A DNA stretch of 64,000 nucleotides from the NCBI RefSeq assembly GCF_000426765.1, contig NZ_AUFZ01000019.1, positions 62,001 through 126,000 of the forward strand, written 5' to 3'. The notes beneath the pieces were generated by a model. The model worked only from the letters and a program-made list of their open reading frames with translations, was not told where the DNA came from and did not search any database. A program made the position numbers and the translations under genes. Shown here piece by piece: positions 36,956 to 46,667 of this stretch (the first letter of the stretch is position 1; the number at the start of each line of letters is the position of its first letter). Source of the stretch: Vibrio litoralis DSM 17657. Lineage in GTDB: Bacteria > Pseudomonadota > Gammaproteobacteria > Enterobacterales > Vibrionaceae.

Positions 36956-37266
36956 ACTGACTCCAAATAAAACAAAGGGAAGAAAATTATGCGGCGCATT
37001 TTAGCATAGCCGGAACGGTAACGTTTGCTTTTTTGATTGGTTCATTACCAAGCCAGAAGTGATTGAGTCCTACAAAGGGAGTGAATATGCGAGGTAATGT
37101 CATAATTGAGTTAGCTTTGCTGTTTTTTTGCGCAACCGAACAAAAATAGTGAAATAAGACGGTGGCGCTTACAACGAAGCTGAGTAGAATGAGGGTAACA
37201 AACGTGATAAGGCGTGACCTTAAGTTAGCTTTATTGCTCACCATGATCATTTAATAGGTATCAGAG
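36956..37266. other. glpX-zapB divergent intergenic region
   Basis: 311 bp with the divergent promoters of glpX and zapB. A minus-strand frame (36987-37250, 87 codons) has one hydrophobic stretch but no ribosome site and no recognised homology; I do not call it a gene. Confidence 0.4.
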
Positions 37267-37509
37267 ATGTCTTTCGAAGTATTAGAACAGCTAGAAGCAA
37301 AAATTCAAACCGCGGTAGATACGATTGCATTATTACAAATGGAAGTTGAAGAGCTTAAAGAAAAGAATGAGCAACTGGCTTCAGAAGCTGGTCAACTACG
37401 CGAAGGCCGTGAAGAGTTAGAACAACAAACTCAAGCGATGCGCCAAGAGCAACAAGCATGGCAAGAACGCATCCGTAACCTACTTGGTAAAATGGATGAC
37501 GTTGAATAA
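37267..37509 (+). CDS. zapB: Cell division protein ZapB
   Basis: An 80-residue, almost wholly coiled-coil protein (heptads from about residue 5 to 75: [28 protein letters not shown]...). ZapB binds ZapA and stabilises the Z-ring, linking it to the Ter region through MatP. The length matches family members. Own terminator. Confidence 0.95.
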   Translation: MSFEVLEQLEAKIQTAVDTIALLQMEVEELKEKNEQLASEAGQLREGREELEQQTQAMRQEQQAWQERIRNLLGKMDDVE

Positions 37510-37541
37510 TTGATACGTACGTAAATGCTATTAACATAAAA

Positions 37542-37571
37542 AAACAGAGCCGATTGAGCTCTGTTTTTGTT
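37542..37571. terminator. Bidirectional terminator between zapB and rraA
   Basis: AAACAGAGC / GCTCTGTTT stem with a 7-nt loop, an A-run before and a T-run after. Confidence 0.92.
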
Positions 37572-37594
37572 TGTGAGGAACGAGGAAAGAACGA

Positions 37595-38125
37595 TTAATC
37601 GTTTAAAGGTTCAACGTCGTCTAGCTCTTCATCTAATTCTAAATCAACATCCAGCGGTTCTTGAGAAATGATCACACCAGTATTGTCGGCATAAAGGTGA
37701 TCTTCTGGTAAGAATGTCACTCCACCAAAGTTTACCGGTACATCCACTTCACCGATGTTGTTTTGAGTGGCTCCCACTGGGATAGCTGCAATGGCTTGAA
37801 TGCCAATTTCCATTTCTTCTAAATCATCAATTTCACGAACACAGCCGTAAACCACTAGGCCTTCCCAGTCATTTTCTTCTGCTAACGCTGCAATCTCTGC
37901 ATCAATCAGTGCGCGACGTAATGAACCGCCCCCATCAATTAACAACACTCGACCAGTACCATCTTCTTGTAAAATAGAGCGAATAATGCCGTTATCTTCA
38001 AAGCATTTCACTGTAGTCAACTGGCCTGCGAATGAGGTTAAGCCACCAAAGTTACTGAACATAGGTTCCACAACATCAACTTGGTCTTGGTAAATATCAC
38101 ACAGTGCAGAGGTATTATATTCCAT
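37595..38125 (-). CDS. rraA: RNase E regulator RraA
   Basis: A 176-residue trimeric protein that binds RNase E and slows mRNA decay. Family blocks: [44 protein letters not shown] and [22 protein letters not shown]. The acidic C-terminal tail ([12 protein letters not shown]) is longer than in E. coli. It follows menA in the same direction, as in enterobacteria. Confidence 0.96.
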   Translation of the reverse strand: MEYNTSALCDIYQDQVDVVEPMFSNFGGLTSFAGQLTTVKCFEDNGIIRSILQEDGTGRVLLIDGGGSLRRALIDAEIAALAEENDWEGLVVYGCVREIDDLEEMEIGIQAIAAIPVGATQNNIGEVDVPVNFGGVTFLPEDHLYADNTGVIISQEPLDVDLELDEELDDVEPLND

Positions 38126-38253
38126 AGTGGTTTTCTCTTTGCTTACGGTGGGGATGAGTACGAGTATATAGCGACATTATGGCTTTGCAATGACAAAGGC
38201 CAATTTCCTGAAAAGACTTTGATCTCATCAGGATATCGGGCCAAATACCGCCA

Positions 38254-39162
38254 CTATTGCCCTGCGACCATAATAATGGAAAACACGATATTGGTGATAA
38301 AAGCACATTTCACCATTTCAGGCATCATAGGCACTAACTGCTTGGCTTGTTGTATGTTCCAGATTGTCCAGCCATGTTTTAATATTAATAGCAGTGGTAG
38401 CAGCATAAAAACATTCAGCCACATAGGTTGAATATGTGTGAGTAGATACAACGCCATGGTTAACCAACCAAAGGCCAGTAGCCCGAGATGGTAGCATTTG
38501 GCTTTATCCAGTCCGATACGAACGACAAGTGTGCGTTTATTGCTTACGGTATCATTTTCGATATCACGCATATTGTTGATATTTAAAACGCCCATTGAAA
38601 ATAACCCTGATCCTATCGCTGGAAGCAGTAAGGTGGGTTTGATGGTGCCAGTATGCAAAAAGTAGGTACCTAAAATGGCCAGCAATCCAAAGAAAATAAA
38701 GACCGAAATATCACCAAGACCGATGTAGCCATAAGGCTTACTACCCATGGTGTAGGCGATAGAACTAATGATCGACAGCAGGCCTAAAAAGATAAACGCC
38801 ATAATACTGGTTGGACTTTGTAAAGCATAAAAGACTAACGCAAGACCACTGATAATAATAAAAACAATATTGATAGCGATGGCTTTTTTCATACTTGATT
38901 GAGTAATGGCACCTTGCTGCATACCTCGAATTGGGCCAATACGGTTTTCATTATCGGTGCCTTGGACTGCATCACCATAATCATTGGCTAGATTGGATAA
39001 AATTTGCAGTAGGGTTGCCGTGAGTAATGCCAAAAGAGAAATCGTCAGAGAAAAATGGTGGTCGGCATAAGCAAGGCTACTTCCTGTTGCAATCGCAGCG
39101 ATAGCAAGCAGTAAGGTTTTAGGTCTAGCGGCATCAAGCCAAATAGCAAAGGATGATTTCAT
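38254..39162 (-). CDS. menA: 1,4-dihydroxy-2-naphthoate polyprenyltransferase
   Basis: A 302-residue inner-membrane UbiA-family enzyme with about eight to nine membrane segments, forming demethylmenaquinone. Aspartate motifs NLANDYGDAVQGTD (about 62-75) and NMRDIENDTVSNKRTL bind Mg-diphosphate. Menaquinone made by it would serve anaerobic respiration such as the tetrathionate reductase at the left edge. Between hslU and rraA, as in other gammaproteobacteria. Confidence 0.95.
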   Translation of the reverse strand: MKSSFAIWLDAARPKTLLLAIAAIATGSSLAYADHHFSLTISLLALLTATLLQILSNLANDYGDAVQGTDNENRIGPIRGMQQGAITQSSMKKAIAINIVFIIISGLALVFYALQSPTSIMAFIFLGLLSIISSIAYTMGSKPYGYIGLGDISVFIFFGLLAILGTYFLHTGTIKPTLLLPAIGSGLFSMGVLNINNMRDIENDTVSNKRTLVVRIGLDKAKCYHLGLLAFGWLTMALYLLTHIQPMWLNVFMLLPLLLILKHGWTIWNIQQAKQLVPMMPEMVKCAFITNIVFSIIMVAGQ

Positions 39163-39221
39163 AGTCTTATACAGTTAAAGTGATTAATTGAAGTATACCA
39201 ATTTGTGGCCATAAACAACAA

Positions 39222-39249
39222 AAAGCCCGCAATAGTGCGAGCTTTTTTT
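39222..39249 (-). terminator. Terminator of hslU
   Basis: AAAGCCCGCA / TGCGAGCTTT stem with flanking A- and T-runs; can work on both strands. Confidence 0.9.
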
Positions 39250-39267
39250 TCTTAAGTTGCGGGTACT

Positions 39268-40605
39268 TTACAGGATAAAGCGACTTAAATCTTCATCTGC
39301 AACAAATTCACCTAGACGTTGCTTAACGTAATCACCATCAATGGAAATCTTCATCCCAGGGTTATCGGTGGCATCGAATGAAATATCATCCATTAAACGC
39401 TCCATAACCGTGTGTAAACGACGGGCACCAATGTTCTCGGTGGTTTCGTTTACCTGCCATGCTGCTTCAGCAATTTGAGTAATACCGTCTTCAGTAAATT
39501 CAATTTCAACATTCTCTGTTGCCATTAATGCGCAGTATTGCTCAGTTAATGAAGCATTCGGTTCGGTCAAAATACGTTTAAAGTCATGGCTGCTTAGCGC
39601 TTCTAATTCAACACGAATTGGCAAGCGGCCTTGTAATTCAGGAATTAAGTCTGAAGGGCGAGCCACTTGGAAAGCGCCTGATGCCACAAACAAAATATGA
39701 TCAGTACGAACCATGCCATGTTTGGTAGAAACGGTACTACCTTCGACTAATGGTAGTAAGTCACGCTGCACCCCTTCACGAGATACATCACCGCCACCAC
39801 TTTGATCGGCGCGTTTACAAATCTTATCAATCTCATCAATGAATACGATACCGTTGTTTTCAACATTGAAAATCGCTTGTTCTTTTAGATCTTCTTGATT
39901 AACCAGTTTGGCCGCTTCTTCTTCAGTTAATGCTTTGAAGGCATCTTTAATCTTCATCTTGCGGCTTTTCTTAGTATCGCCGGCAAGGTTTTGGAACATG
40001 CCTTGAAGTTGATTGGTCATCTCTTCCATACCAGGAGGAGCCATGATTTCTACACCCATTTGAGGTGCTGCCACATCAACATCAATTTCTTTATCGTCTA
40101 ACTTGCCTTCACGTAGTTTTTTACGGAATATTTGACGAGTATTAGAGGTGCTTTCTTGTGACTTCTCATCTTCTCCCCAGCCTTCACGAGGTGGTGGCAG
40201 TAAGGCATCAAGAATACGTTCTTCCGCTTGTTCTTCAGCGCGGAATTGTACTTTTTCCATTTCACGTTGGTGAGTCAGTTTGATTGAAACATCGGTGAGA
40301 TCGCGAATGATAGATTCAACTTCTTTACCGACATAACCCACTTCGGTGAACTTGGTGGCTTCTACTTTAATGAATGGCGCATGAGCTAATTTCGCTAAAC
40401 GGCGAGCAATTTCCGTTTTACCCACACCGGTAGGACCGATCATTAAAATATTTTTTGGGGTCACTTCAGCGCGTAGATTTTCATCCAGTTGCATACGACG
40501 CCAGCGGTTACGCAGTGCAATGGCTACCGCACGTTTCGCTTTATCTTGACCAATAATGTGTTGATTGAGTTCATGAACAATTTCACGAGGTGTCATCTCA
40601 GACAT
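39268..40605 (-). CDS. hslU: ATPase subunit of the HslUV protease
   Basis: A 445-residue AAA+ unfoldase. Walker [16 protein letters not shown] (about 54-68), Walker [10 protein letters not shown], the pore loop GYVGKEVES, and the conserved C-terminal DEDLSRFIL that docks into HslV are all visible. It unfolds substrates for HslV. It lies 104 bp after hslV on the same strand. Confidence 0.98.
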   Translation of the reverse strand: MSEMTPREIVHELNQHIIGQDKAKRAVAIALRNRWRRMQLDENLRAEVTPKNILMIGPTGVGKTEIARRLAKLAHAPFIKVEATKFTEVGYVGKEVESIIRDLTDVSIKLTHQREMEKVQFRAEEQAEERILDALLPPPREGWGEDEKSQESTSNTRQIFRKKLREGKLDDKEIDVDVAAPQMGVEIMAPPGMEEMTNQLQGMFQNLAGDTKKSRKMKIKDAFKALTEEEAAKLVNQEDLKEQAIFNVENNGIVFIDEIDKICKRADQSGGGDVSREGVQRDLLPLVEGSTVSTKHGMVRTDHILFVASGAFQVARPSDLIPELQGRLPIRVELEALSSHDFKRILTEPNASLTEQYCALMATENVEIEFTEDGITQIAEAAWQVNETTENIGARRLHTVMERLMDDISFDATDNPGMKISIDGDYVKQRLGEFVADEDLSRFIL

Positions 40606-40709
40606 AACGTTATCCTTTTACCCTATAAGTGAGCCATGAGTATCAGTCATGGGTGGTAAATCTTTTATGGCCTTGAGCTCGAGCGCGAAATACAAAGGCC
40701 AGGTGAGAT

Positions 40710-41228
40710 TTATAATTCTTCGATGGTGTGGTGGTGGTTGGTGAACACACAAATATCGCCAGCAATGGTTAATGCTTTTTCAGCGATTTCGCGCGCTTCA
40801 AGGTCGGTGTTTTCAAGTAGAGCGGTTGCCGCTGCTTGAGCAAAGTTACCGCCAGAACCAATAGCGATTAAATCATTTTCAGGCTGAACTACATCGCCAT
40901 TACCTGTAATGATCAGAGATGCGGTCTCATCAGCAACCGCCAGTAATGCTTCTAGCTTACGTAGCGCACGATCACTACGCCAATCTTTAGCAAGCTCTAC
41001 TGCCGCTTTGGTTAGGTGACCTTGGTGCATTTCTAGCTTACGTTCAAAACGTTCAAAAAGCGTGAATGCATCAGCGGTACCGCCAGCAAATCCTGCTAAC
41101 ACTTTATCATTGTATAAACGGCGCACTTTTTTAGCGTTACCTTTCATGACAGTGTTGCCTAATGAAACTTGGCCATCACCAGCGATGACGACTTTATTGT
41201 TGCGGCGTACAGATACAATAGTAGTCAC
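40710..41228 (-). CDS. hslV: Peptidase subunit of the HslUV protease
   Basis: A 172-residue proteasome-beta-like peptidase. After Met removal the catalytic Thr1 ([30 protein letters not shown]) is exposed; Lys33-region [10 protein letters not shown] and [14 protein letters not shown] are typical. Forms the double hexamer core of HslUV. Upstream are 28 bp and then a 268-bp palindromic element with a heat-shock-type promoter at its far side. Confidence 0.98.
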   Translation of the reverse strand: MTTIVSVRRNNKVVIAGDGQVSLGNTVMKGNAKKVRRLYNDKVLAGFAGGTADAFTLFERFERKLEMHQGHLTKAAVELAKDWRSDRALRKLEALLAVADETASLIITGNGDVVQPENDLIAIGSGGNFAQAAATALLENTDLEAREIAEKALTIAGDICVFTNHHHTIEEL

Positions 41229-41256
41229 GAGAAACCTCTTAGTTATTCTGCGGATT

Positions 41257-41524
41257 TATACCCAAGTAACTTCAAGATGCGAGTTTCAGCAAGAATAAAA
41301 CAAGCTTTAGGCAAGACAAATTGAATATGATCATAGTTGACCCTATCTCTATTCAATTTAACGCAGCATAAAGCTTGTTTTAACTTGCCCTTCGGGAGCT
41401 TCATCCAAACCTTTATGCCGCGTCAGATTGGTTTGAAAGGTGCTTACATTCCTTCGCCAATCTTCCTTGCCTCAAGATTTGGATGATAGCTCTGAATTCT
41501 GCATCTTGAAGTCACTTGGGTATA
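41257..41524. repeat. 268-bp palindromic MITE-like element, copy B
   Basis: Terminal inverted repeats of 24 nt (41257-41280 and 41501-41524) match at 23 of 24 positions. The inside carries the same two long hairpins as the copy at 3817-4083, to which it is nearly identical in the same orientation. It ends 28 bp from the hslV start codon, exactly as copy A ends 28 bp from yhiN. Confidence 0.92.
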
Positions 41525-41528
41525 ATAG

Positions 41529-41557
41529 ATATGAGGTTAGGACAAAAAGAATTCAAG
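41529..41557 (-). promoter_or_regulatory. Candidate sigma-32 promoter of hslVU
   Basis: On the minus strand CTTGAA (41557-41552), 15 bases, then CCTCATAT (41536-41529), close to the heat-shock consensus CTTGAA-N13/15-CCCCATNT. Transcription would start at about 41522, at the edge of the palindromic element. Confidence 0.6.
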
Positions 41558-41600
41558 AGAAAGGGTAATAAAATATAAAGGAGAGGGGGATGATGGTTTT

Positions 41601-41715
41601 TTCCTAGTTCCTAGTTCCTAGTTCCTAGTTCCTAGGTTCGAGCTACGAGACTCGATTCTGCTTTTTCTAGGAACTCGAAACTAGGAACGGTCTTTTCCAA
41701 GTCACGAGATACGTT
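41601..41715. repeat. Heptamer tandem repeat (TTCCTAG x5) and degenerate ACGAG cluster
   Basis: Five perfect TTCCTAG units (41601-41635), then GTTCGAGCTACGAGACTCG, CTAGGAACTCGAAACTAGGAAC and CACGAGATACG. It lies just after the ftsN stop. Confidence 0.88.
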
Positions 41716-41716
41716 T

Positions 41717-42295
41717 TTACTGCAATGTATCCTTCATGATGATACAAGGCTCAATTTTAGCGCGCTGTAGTACGTGCTGTTCTTTTACTGCATCGCGTTT
41801 AAACGTATATGGGCCAAGGATAATGCGGTACCAACTACTGCCTTCTAGCTTAACAACTTTACTGCTTAGGCCTTGGAACGCGATATTAGCTTTGCGTTGC
41901 TCGGCTTGAGATGATGTTTTGTAAGCGCCACATTGCATGATGTATGGAATCTTCGGCACTTCAACTTTTTTAGCCTTAACCTCAATTTCACGCTTAGGTA
42001 AGATCTCCATGTAATCCCATTTTTCTTGTGGTGGTGGTGGGATCACTTCGGTATTTTTCGGTTTAGGCGCCACATTCACTGGCACGTTATTGGTTGCCGG
42101 AGCAGCTGGCTCTGGATCATTGCTTAGCACTGATAATAAATAGATCAATCCAGCGAGTAGAATCACGGCAATAATCGCGGCTTTCCACGGAATAGCACGA
42201 GGTGCCAGCTTCTTTTTTTGAGCCGGTCTTCTTTGGTTTCTATTGTTTTTCTTATTTGGAGTTGGACTCTTTCTTACGTAATCTCGGTTAGCCAC
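41717..42295 (-). CDS. ftsN: Cell division protein FtsN
   Basis: A 192-residue bitopic protein: a basic cytoplasmic tail (MANRDYVRKSPTPNKKNNRNQRR), one membrane segment (about 36-57), a short Pro-rich periplasmic linker and a C-terminal SPOR domain (about 115-190, IPYIMQCGAYKTSSQAEQRKANIAFQG...WYRIILGPY) that binds denuded peptidoglycan. FtsN triggers septal wall synthesis. It is much shorter than the 319-residue E. coli protein, as is usual in Vibrio. Between cytR and hslV, as in E. coli. Confidence 0.93.
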   Translation of the reverse strand: MANRDYVRKSPTPNKKNNRNQRRPAQKKKLAPRAIPWKAAIIAVILLAGLIYLLSVLSNDPEPAAPATNNVPVNVAPKPKNTEVIPPPPQEKWDYMEILPKREIEVKAKKVEVPKIPYIMQCGAYKTSSQAEQRKANIAFQGLSSKVVKLEGSSWYRIILGPYTFKRDAVKEQHVLQRAKIEPCIIMKDTLQ

Positions 42296-42444
42296 GGTAT
42301 TTTCAATAACTCAATAGAATAAAAAAGGAGCTATATGTTAATGCAGTTTTTTAACCAATACTATTGCTAATAATAGAAAGGGAATAACAAGCCTCTATTT
42401 ATTGTATTAGAAACATGCTAGTCCCTCTTTAGGTTGAGTTTTGA

Positions 42445-43449
42445 TTAGCTTCTTGGTGGTGCGGCACTATTTCTTACCACAAGGTTAGCTTCAAGTAACC
42501 GCGAACCCGCACGAACTTCTTTGCCTTTTAATGTTTCTAACAACATCAACATCGATTGTTTGCCGATCTCATAACGGGGTTGAGCAATAGTGGTGAGCGG
42601 CGGATCGCAGTATTGAGAGAATTGAATATCGTCAAAGCCAACAATCGAAAGGTCTTGCGGTACTCGGAAGCCTTGCTTTTTCGCTTGTTGAATAGCACCG
42701 ATGGCCATGCTGTCATTGTGACAAAAAATCGCAGTTGGTGGCTCAGGCAGCGAAAGTAATTTATTGGCTGCAATGACACCCGATTCTAATGTGAAATCAC
42801 CATGAACTTGGTAGCTAGGATTCATCTCGATTCCAGCACGACGCAGGGCTTGTTGAAAACCTTGATGACGGAACTGACAAAGTGAAGCATCAGCAGGGCC
42901 AGACATTTCCGCAACTTTCTTATGACCCATTTGAGTGAGGTAGTTCACTACATCGAACGCGGCAGTTAAGTTGTCGATATGGACAGTTGGTAACTCTAAT
43001 TCTGGGGCGTATTCACAAGCCATCACTAAAGGCGGGAGATTTTTTTGCTCAGGTTTACTGACATCAAAAGGCACGTCAGTTCCAAGTAGTAACATGCCAT
43101 CAGCTTGCTTGGTGAATACCAGATTCACAAAACTGCTTTCGCGTTTGAGTTGCTGGCCACTGTCACCGAGTAGCACTAAATAATTATGCTCCGCTGCGGT
43201 ATCTTCTATGCCACGAATGATTTCGGTAAAGTAGGGATCACAGATATCCGGCACAATCACGATGATGGTTTTGGATTCATTGCGTCGTAGGTTTCGTGCT
43301 AAAGAATTGGGTGAATAACCAGATTCTAATACCGCATCTTCGACACGTTTGCGTGTTGCATTGGAGACTTTCTCAGGGTTCATTAGCGCACGGGAAACCG
43401 TTGCTGTTGATACTCCGGCTAGTTGGGCAACCTCCTTCATTGTCGCCAT
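42445..43449 (-). CDS. cytR: LacI-family repressor CytR
   Basis: A 334-residue LacI-family regulator: helix-turn-helix MKEVAQLAGVSTATVSRALMNPEKVS (4-29), hinge YSPNSLARNLRR, and a nucleoside-binding domain with FCHNDSMAIGAI and LSIVGFDDIQFSQYCDPPLTTI. CytR represses nucleoside uptake and catabolism with CRP and is released by cytidine; in Vibrio it also affects competence and biofilm. Position between priA and ftsN is conserved. Confidence 0.93.
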   Translation of the reverse strand: MATMKEVAQLAGVSTATVSRALMNPEKVSNATRKRVEDAVLESGYSPNSLARNLRRNESKTIIVIVPDICDPYFTEIIRGIEDTAAEHNYLVLLGDSGQQLKRESSFVNLVFTKQADGMLLLGTDVPFDVSKPEQKNLPPLVMACEYAPELELPTVHIDNLTAAFDVVNYLTQMGHKKVAEMSGPADASLCQFRHQGFQQALRRAGIEMNPSYQVHGDFTLESGVIAANKLLSLPEPPTAIFCHNDSMAIGAIQQAKKQGFRVPQDLSIVGFDDIQFSQYCDPPLTTIAQPRYEIGKQSMLMLLETLKGKEVRAGSRLLEANLVVRNSAAPPRS

Positions 43450-43796
43450 ACGTTTTCCTCTCTTTCACTTTTTGTACCCAAATGGGCAAGCCAAAACGCT
43501 TATATTAAAAACAGATAAGCAAAATGTGAGGAGATCTCTTCAGTCAGTTTTCCTCCTCATTAATAACGACTTCTTAATGTTATCCAAATATTTTATGTTC
43601 TAAATTAGTTGGTTAATAGGTCGTGTATGATAAATATTACATTATGTTGGTGATATGCATCACATAGAATGGTTTTACTTTTCTTGTTTTAGGGCCTGTT
43701 GACCTTTTGTGATTATTTTTGCAGTGAATTGTGGGGCATTTGAACAAGGCAGAGGCTCCGTGGTGTAGCTAGCCTACACCAGGAGACCCTAGCTAT
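43450..43796. other. cytR upstream region
   Basis: 347 bp between priA and cytR. It contains a near-perfect CRP site (43649-43664) and, next to the priA stop, a hairpin GGTGTAG / CTACACC (43762-43780) extended by CTCC / GGAG. No gene seen. Confidence 0.6.
43649..43664. promoter_or_regulatory. CRP site upstream of cytR
   Basis: GGTGA-TATGCA-TCACA: the core GTGA-N6-TCAC is perfect. CRP activates cytR in E. coli, so this fits, although it is about 190 bp upstream of the start codon. Confidence 0.7.
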
Positions 43797-45998
43797 TTAA
43801 CTTAAATCTTGTGGCTCGATATCCATATTCCAGCGCACTTTTTTTGCGAGTGGTAATAATTGAATTGCAGGTTTAGATGAACCAATAAGGCGCTGCATTT
43901 GACTGCGAGTCGCCACCTGTAGCATCAGTTGCCAGCGATACTTACCGGCACGTTTGGCCAGTGGAGCTGGCATTGGGCCTAATACCATGCATTGTTCATC
44001 ATAAAGTGGGTTGGCTTCAATCGTGTGGCGTATCTGACGTAAAAAGGCCTCAACATCTTCATTATTGTTGCCTTCTGCACGAAATAGCGTCAAAAAGCTA
44101 TACGGTGGTAGTTGCGCCATTTTGCGCTCTTCCAGCGCGGTTTGAGCAAAGTGTTGGTAGTCTTTATGTAGCAGTGATTGTAATAAAGCGTGCTCAGGGT
44201 GGTGGGTTTGCAGTAAGACTTCACCGGGTTTACTGGCGCGTCCGGAACGTCCTGCCACCTGAATGAATAACTGGGCAAGGCGTTCTGATGCTCGGAAATC
44301 ACTGCTATAAAGCGAGCCGTCAACATCCAATAATCCCACGAGGGTAACATCGGGGAAATGGTGACCCTTGGCTAGCATTTGTGTGCCAATTAGAATTTGA
44401 TATTCACCATTACGAATCGATTGTAACGCGCTTTCTAGACTACCTTTACGGCGAGTACTATCACGGTCAATTCGGATGGTTTTAAATTCAGGGAACAGTA
44501 ACTCTAATTGTTTTTCGAGTTGCTCAGTCCCCACGCCAACCGAAACCAGTTGAGTGGAGCCACAACCTTGGCATTGCTGAATCACCGGGCGTTGTGAGCC
44601 ACAATGGTGACAGCGAATTTCTTGGCTACCTTGGTGAAACGTATAATAAGCATCGCAGCGTTTACACTCGGCCAGCCAACCACATTCATGACACATTAAT
44701 GCAGGGGAAAACCCACGGCGGTTTAAAAACAACATCACCTGATTACCGGCATTAAGGTGACGTCGCATTTGAGCGATTAATGGTGCCGATAAGCCACCTT
44801 CTAAATACAAACCTTTAATATCGAGCACATGATGCTTGGCAGGTTGCGCATTACCGGCGCGCTTGCTTAACGATAAATAATGATATTTACCGGTTTTGGC
44901 ATTATGTAAGGTTTCTAATGCTGGCGTTGCTGAGCCGAGCACGACTGGGAAGTTTTCTTTGTGGCCGCGCATGACTGCCACATCACGAGCGTGGTAGCGT
45001 AAGGTATCTTGTTGCTTATAAGAGGCGTCATGCTCTTCATCGACAATAATGATGCCGAGATTGGCAAATGGAGTAAATAATGCCGAACGAGTACCGATAA
45101 TGATGCCCGCTTGTTTGTCGCGTGCTGAAAGCCATGCATTTAAGCGTTCAGTATCATTTAAGCCTGAATGCATGACTTCAACCGGCACATTAAAGCGGCG
45201 TTTGAAGCGGTTGATGGTTTGTGGCGTTAAGCCTATCTCCGGCACTAACACCAATGCTTGTTTACCTTGTTCAAGCACCGGTTTGATAATGCTTAAATAG
45301 ACTTCGGTTTTACCTGAGCCGGTTACCCCATCAATTAAAAAACAGCCAAATCCCGGATGGTTATTGATACTGGCGACCGCAATGGCTTGTTCTTCATTTA
45401 AGTGCGGCTTGTGTTGCTCGTTTTCTAATTGTGCCGGCCATTTCGGTTGAGTAGGCTGAGTGTGTTTTGCTTCAATCCAGCCTTTATCTTGCAGCGTTTT
45501 GAGTGTGGCGCTGCTGATCTCTTCATCGATCATCGCTTGATGGGGAAGTGGCCCATGATCCAACATGCGCACCACTTTGGCTTGCAGATGCGCGCGGCCA
45601 AATCCAGCGGCTAGTTGGTTTTTACCTGCTTCGGTAATATGCCACTCTTTGAGGCTAGTAAAATCAGCTGGCTTACCTTTTTTAAGTAATGACGGCAAAG
45701 CCATCGCCAGAGTGTCGCCAAGTGGGTATTGATAAAACTGACTGCACCAATGCAATAATTGGTAGAGCGATTTTGGCCAGACAGGTTTGGCATCTAAGCA
45801 GGCTTTAATTGGTTTTAATTGCTCAATTGGAAAATCGGAATGATCGACAATACCGACCACAATACCAATTAAGGTTTGACGACCAAAAGGCACCGAAACA
45901 CGGCCACCAATAACGGGAAATAAATAATTAGGGATAAGGTAGTCAAAGCACTTATCTAAAGGAACAGGTAGGGCAACTTGAGCAATATTTGGCTGCAT
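43797..45998 (-). CDS. priA: Primosomal helicase PriA
   Basis: A 733-residue 3'-to-5' superfamily 2 helicase that reloads the replisome at stalled forks. Visible: N-terminal DNA-binding domain (MQPNIAQVALPVPLDKCFDYLIP), Walker A DGVTGSGKTEVYL, DEEH box IIVDEEHDASYKQQ, and the zinc-binding cysteine cluster CHECGWLAECKRCDAYYTFHQGSQEIRCHHCGS. The start at 45998 gives the usual PriA N-terminus; the upstream 35-codon extension is hydrophobic and unlikely. Confidence 0.97.
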   Translation of the reverse strand: MQPNIAQVALPVPLDKCFDYLIPNYLFPVIGGRVSVPFGRQTLIGIVVGIVDHSDFPIEQLKPIKACLDAKPVWPKSLYQLLHWCSQFYQYPLGDTLAMALPSLLKKGKPADFTSLKEWHITEAGKNQLAAGFGRAHLQAKVVRMLDHGPLPHQAMIDEEISSATLKTLQDKGWIEAKHTQPTQPKWPAQLENEQHKPHLNEEQAIAVASINNHPGFGCFLIDGVTGSGKTEVYLSIIKPVLEQGKQALVLVPEIGLTPQTINRFKRRFNVPVEVMHSGLNDTERLNAWLSARDKQAGIIIGTRSALFTPFANLGIIIVDEEHDASYKQQDTLRYHARDVAVMRGHKENFPVVLGSATPALETLHNAKTGKYHYLSLSKRAGNAQPAKHHVLDIKGLYLEGGLSAPLIAQMRRHLNAGNQVMLFLNRRGFSPALMCHECGWLAECKRCDAYYTFHQGSQEIRCHHCGSQRPVIQQCQGCGSTQLVSVGVGTEQLEKQLELLFPEFKTIRIDRDSTRRKGSLESALQSIRNGEYQILIGTQMLAKGHHFPDVTLVGLLDVDGSLYSSDFRASERLAQLFIQVAGRSGRASKPGEVLLQTHHPEHALLQSLLHKDYQHFAQTALEERKMAQLPPYSFLTLFRAEGNNNEDVEAFLRQIRHTIEANPLYDEQCMVLGPMPAPLAKRAGKYRWQLMLQVATRSQMQRLIGSSKPAIQLLPLAKKVRWNMDIEPQDLS

Positions 45999-46108
45999 AA
46001 GTAAGAAAATTGTCCTTGAGACAGTCGAGTAAAACAAAAGAAAGGCTATGATAAAACAGCCGTTATCGATATAAAACTGAAATATTGTAGAAAAAGGGAG
46101 CAAATGTG

Positions 46109-46140
46109 TTGATCGATGGAGACGGATTCACTATTATACT
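46109..46140 (+). promoter_or_regulatory. Promoter of rpmE
   Basis: TTGATC (46109-46114), 17-bp spacer, TATTAT (46132-46137), followed by a GCGCC discriminator near the start, typical of growth-rate-controlled promoters. Confidence 0.65.
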
Positions 46141-46151
46141 GCGCCTCTAAC

Positions 46152-46255
46152 GATGTATATTTTTACATCATTTTTTAGTAACAACGTATGGTGTCTGACT
46201 GCTTTGATACTCGCAAGAGATATTTGAGTAAGAATTCAGATAGCGATACGGACCA
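46152..46255 (+). ncRNA. Candidate L31 ribosomal protein leader
   Basis: The rpmE 5' UTR (about 125 nt) has a small hairpin GATGTA / TACATC (46152-46169) followed by ATTTTTT, then a nested structure: TCTGA (46194-46198) pairs with TCAGA (46236-46240), enclosing TACTC (46208-46212) with GAGTA (46226-46230). Structured leaders for autoregulation of L31 have been predicted in gammaproteobacteria; I infer this is one. Confidence 0.5.
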
Positions 46256-46271
46256 ATAAAAGGTTTGTCCT

Positions 46272-46490
46272 ATGAAAACTGGTATCCACCCAGAATACAA
46301 AGCTGTAAATGCAACTTGTTCTTGCGGTAACTCTTTCGAGTTCAACTCTACGCTAGGCAAAGAAACTATCCACCTAGACGTATGTGACAAATGTCACCCG
46401 TTCTACACTGGTAAGCAACGTATCGTTGATACAGGCGGCCGTGTTGATCGCTTCAACAAGCGTTTTGGTGCACTTAGCAGCAAAAAATAA
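46272..46490 (+). CDS. rpmE: 50S ribosomal protein L31
   Basis: A 72-residue L31 of the zinc-binding type, with Cys16, Cys18, Cys37 and Cys40 (CSC..CDKC). It bridges the two ribosomal subunits. This C+ form is replaced by a Cys-less paralogue in zinc starvation in many bacteria; no paralogue lies in the window. Confidence 0.98.
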   Translation: MKTGIHPEYKAVNATCSCGNSFEFNSTLGKETIHLDVCDKCHPFYTGKQRIVDTGGRVDRFNKRFGALSSKK

Positions 46491-46527
46491 TCTTCCGCTA
46501 AACTTTTTTAGTGAAAGACAGAATTTG

Positions 46528-46555
46528 AAAGGGATGCTTCGGCGTCCCTTTTTTG
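46528..46555 (+). terminator. Terminator of rpmE
   Basis: AAAGGGATGC-TTCG-GCGTCCCTTT: stem with a stable UUCG tetraloop, then a T-run. Confidence 0.95.
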
Positions 46556-46667
46556 TTATCTGAAAAACGTTATTGCCTGAAATTAACGATATTGACTACC
46601 AAGTTAACTTTTGATCCTTTAAAATCACCTCCCCCCTACTAAATAGAATAATTAGGAAACGTTCACT

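Noticed and set aside
36987..37250. 87-codon minus-strand frame with a hydrophobic stretch
   Set aside because: No ribosome site, no recognised family, and it occupies the glpX/zapB promoter region.
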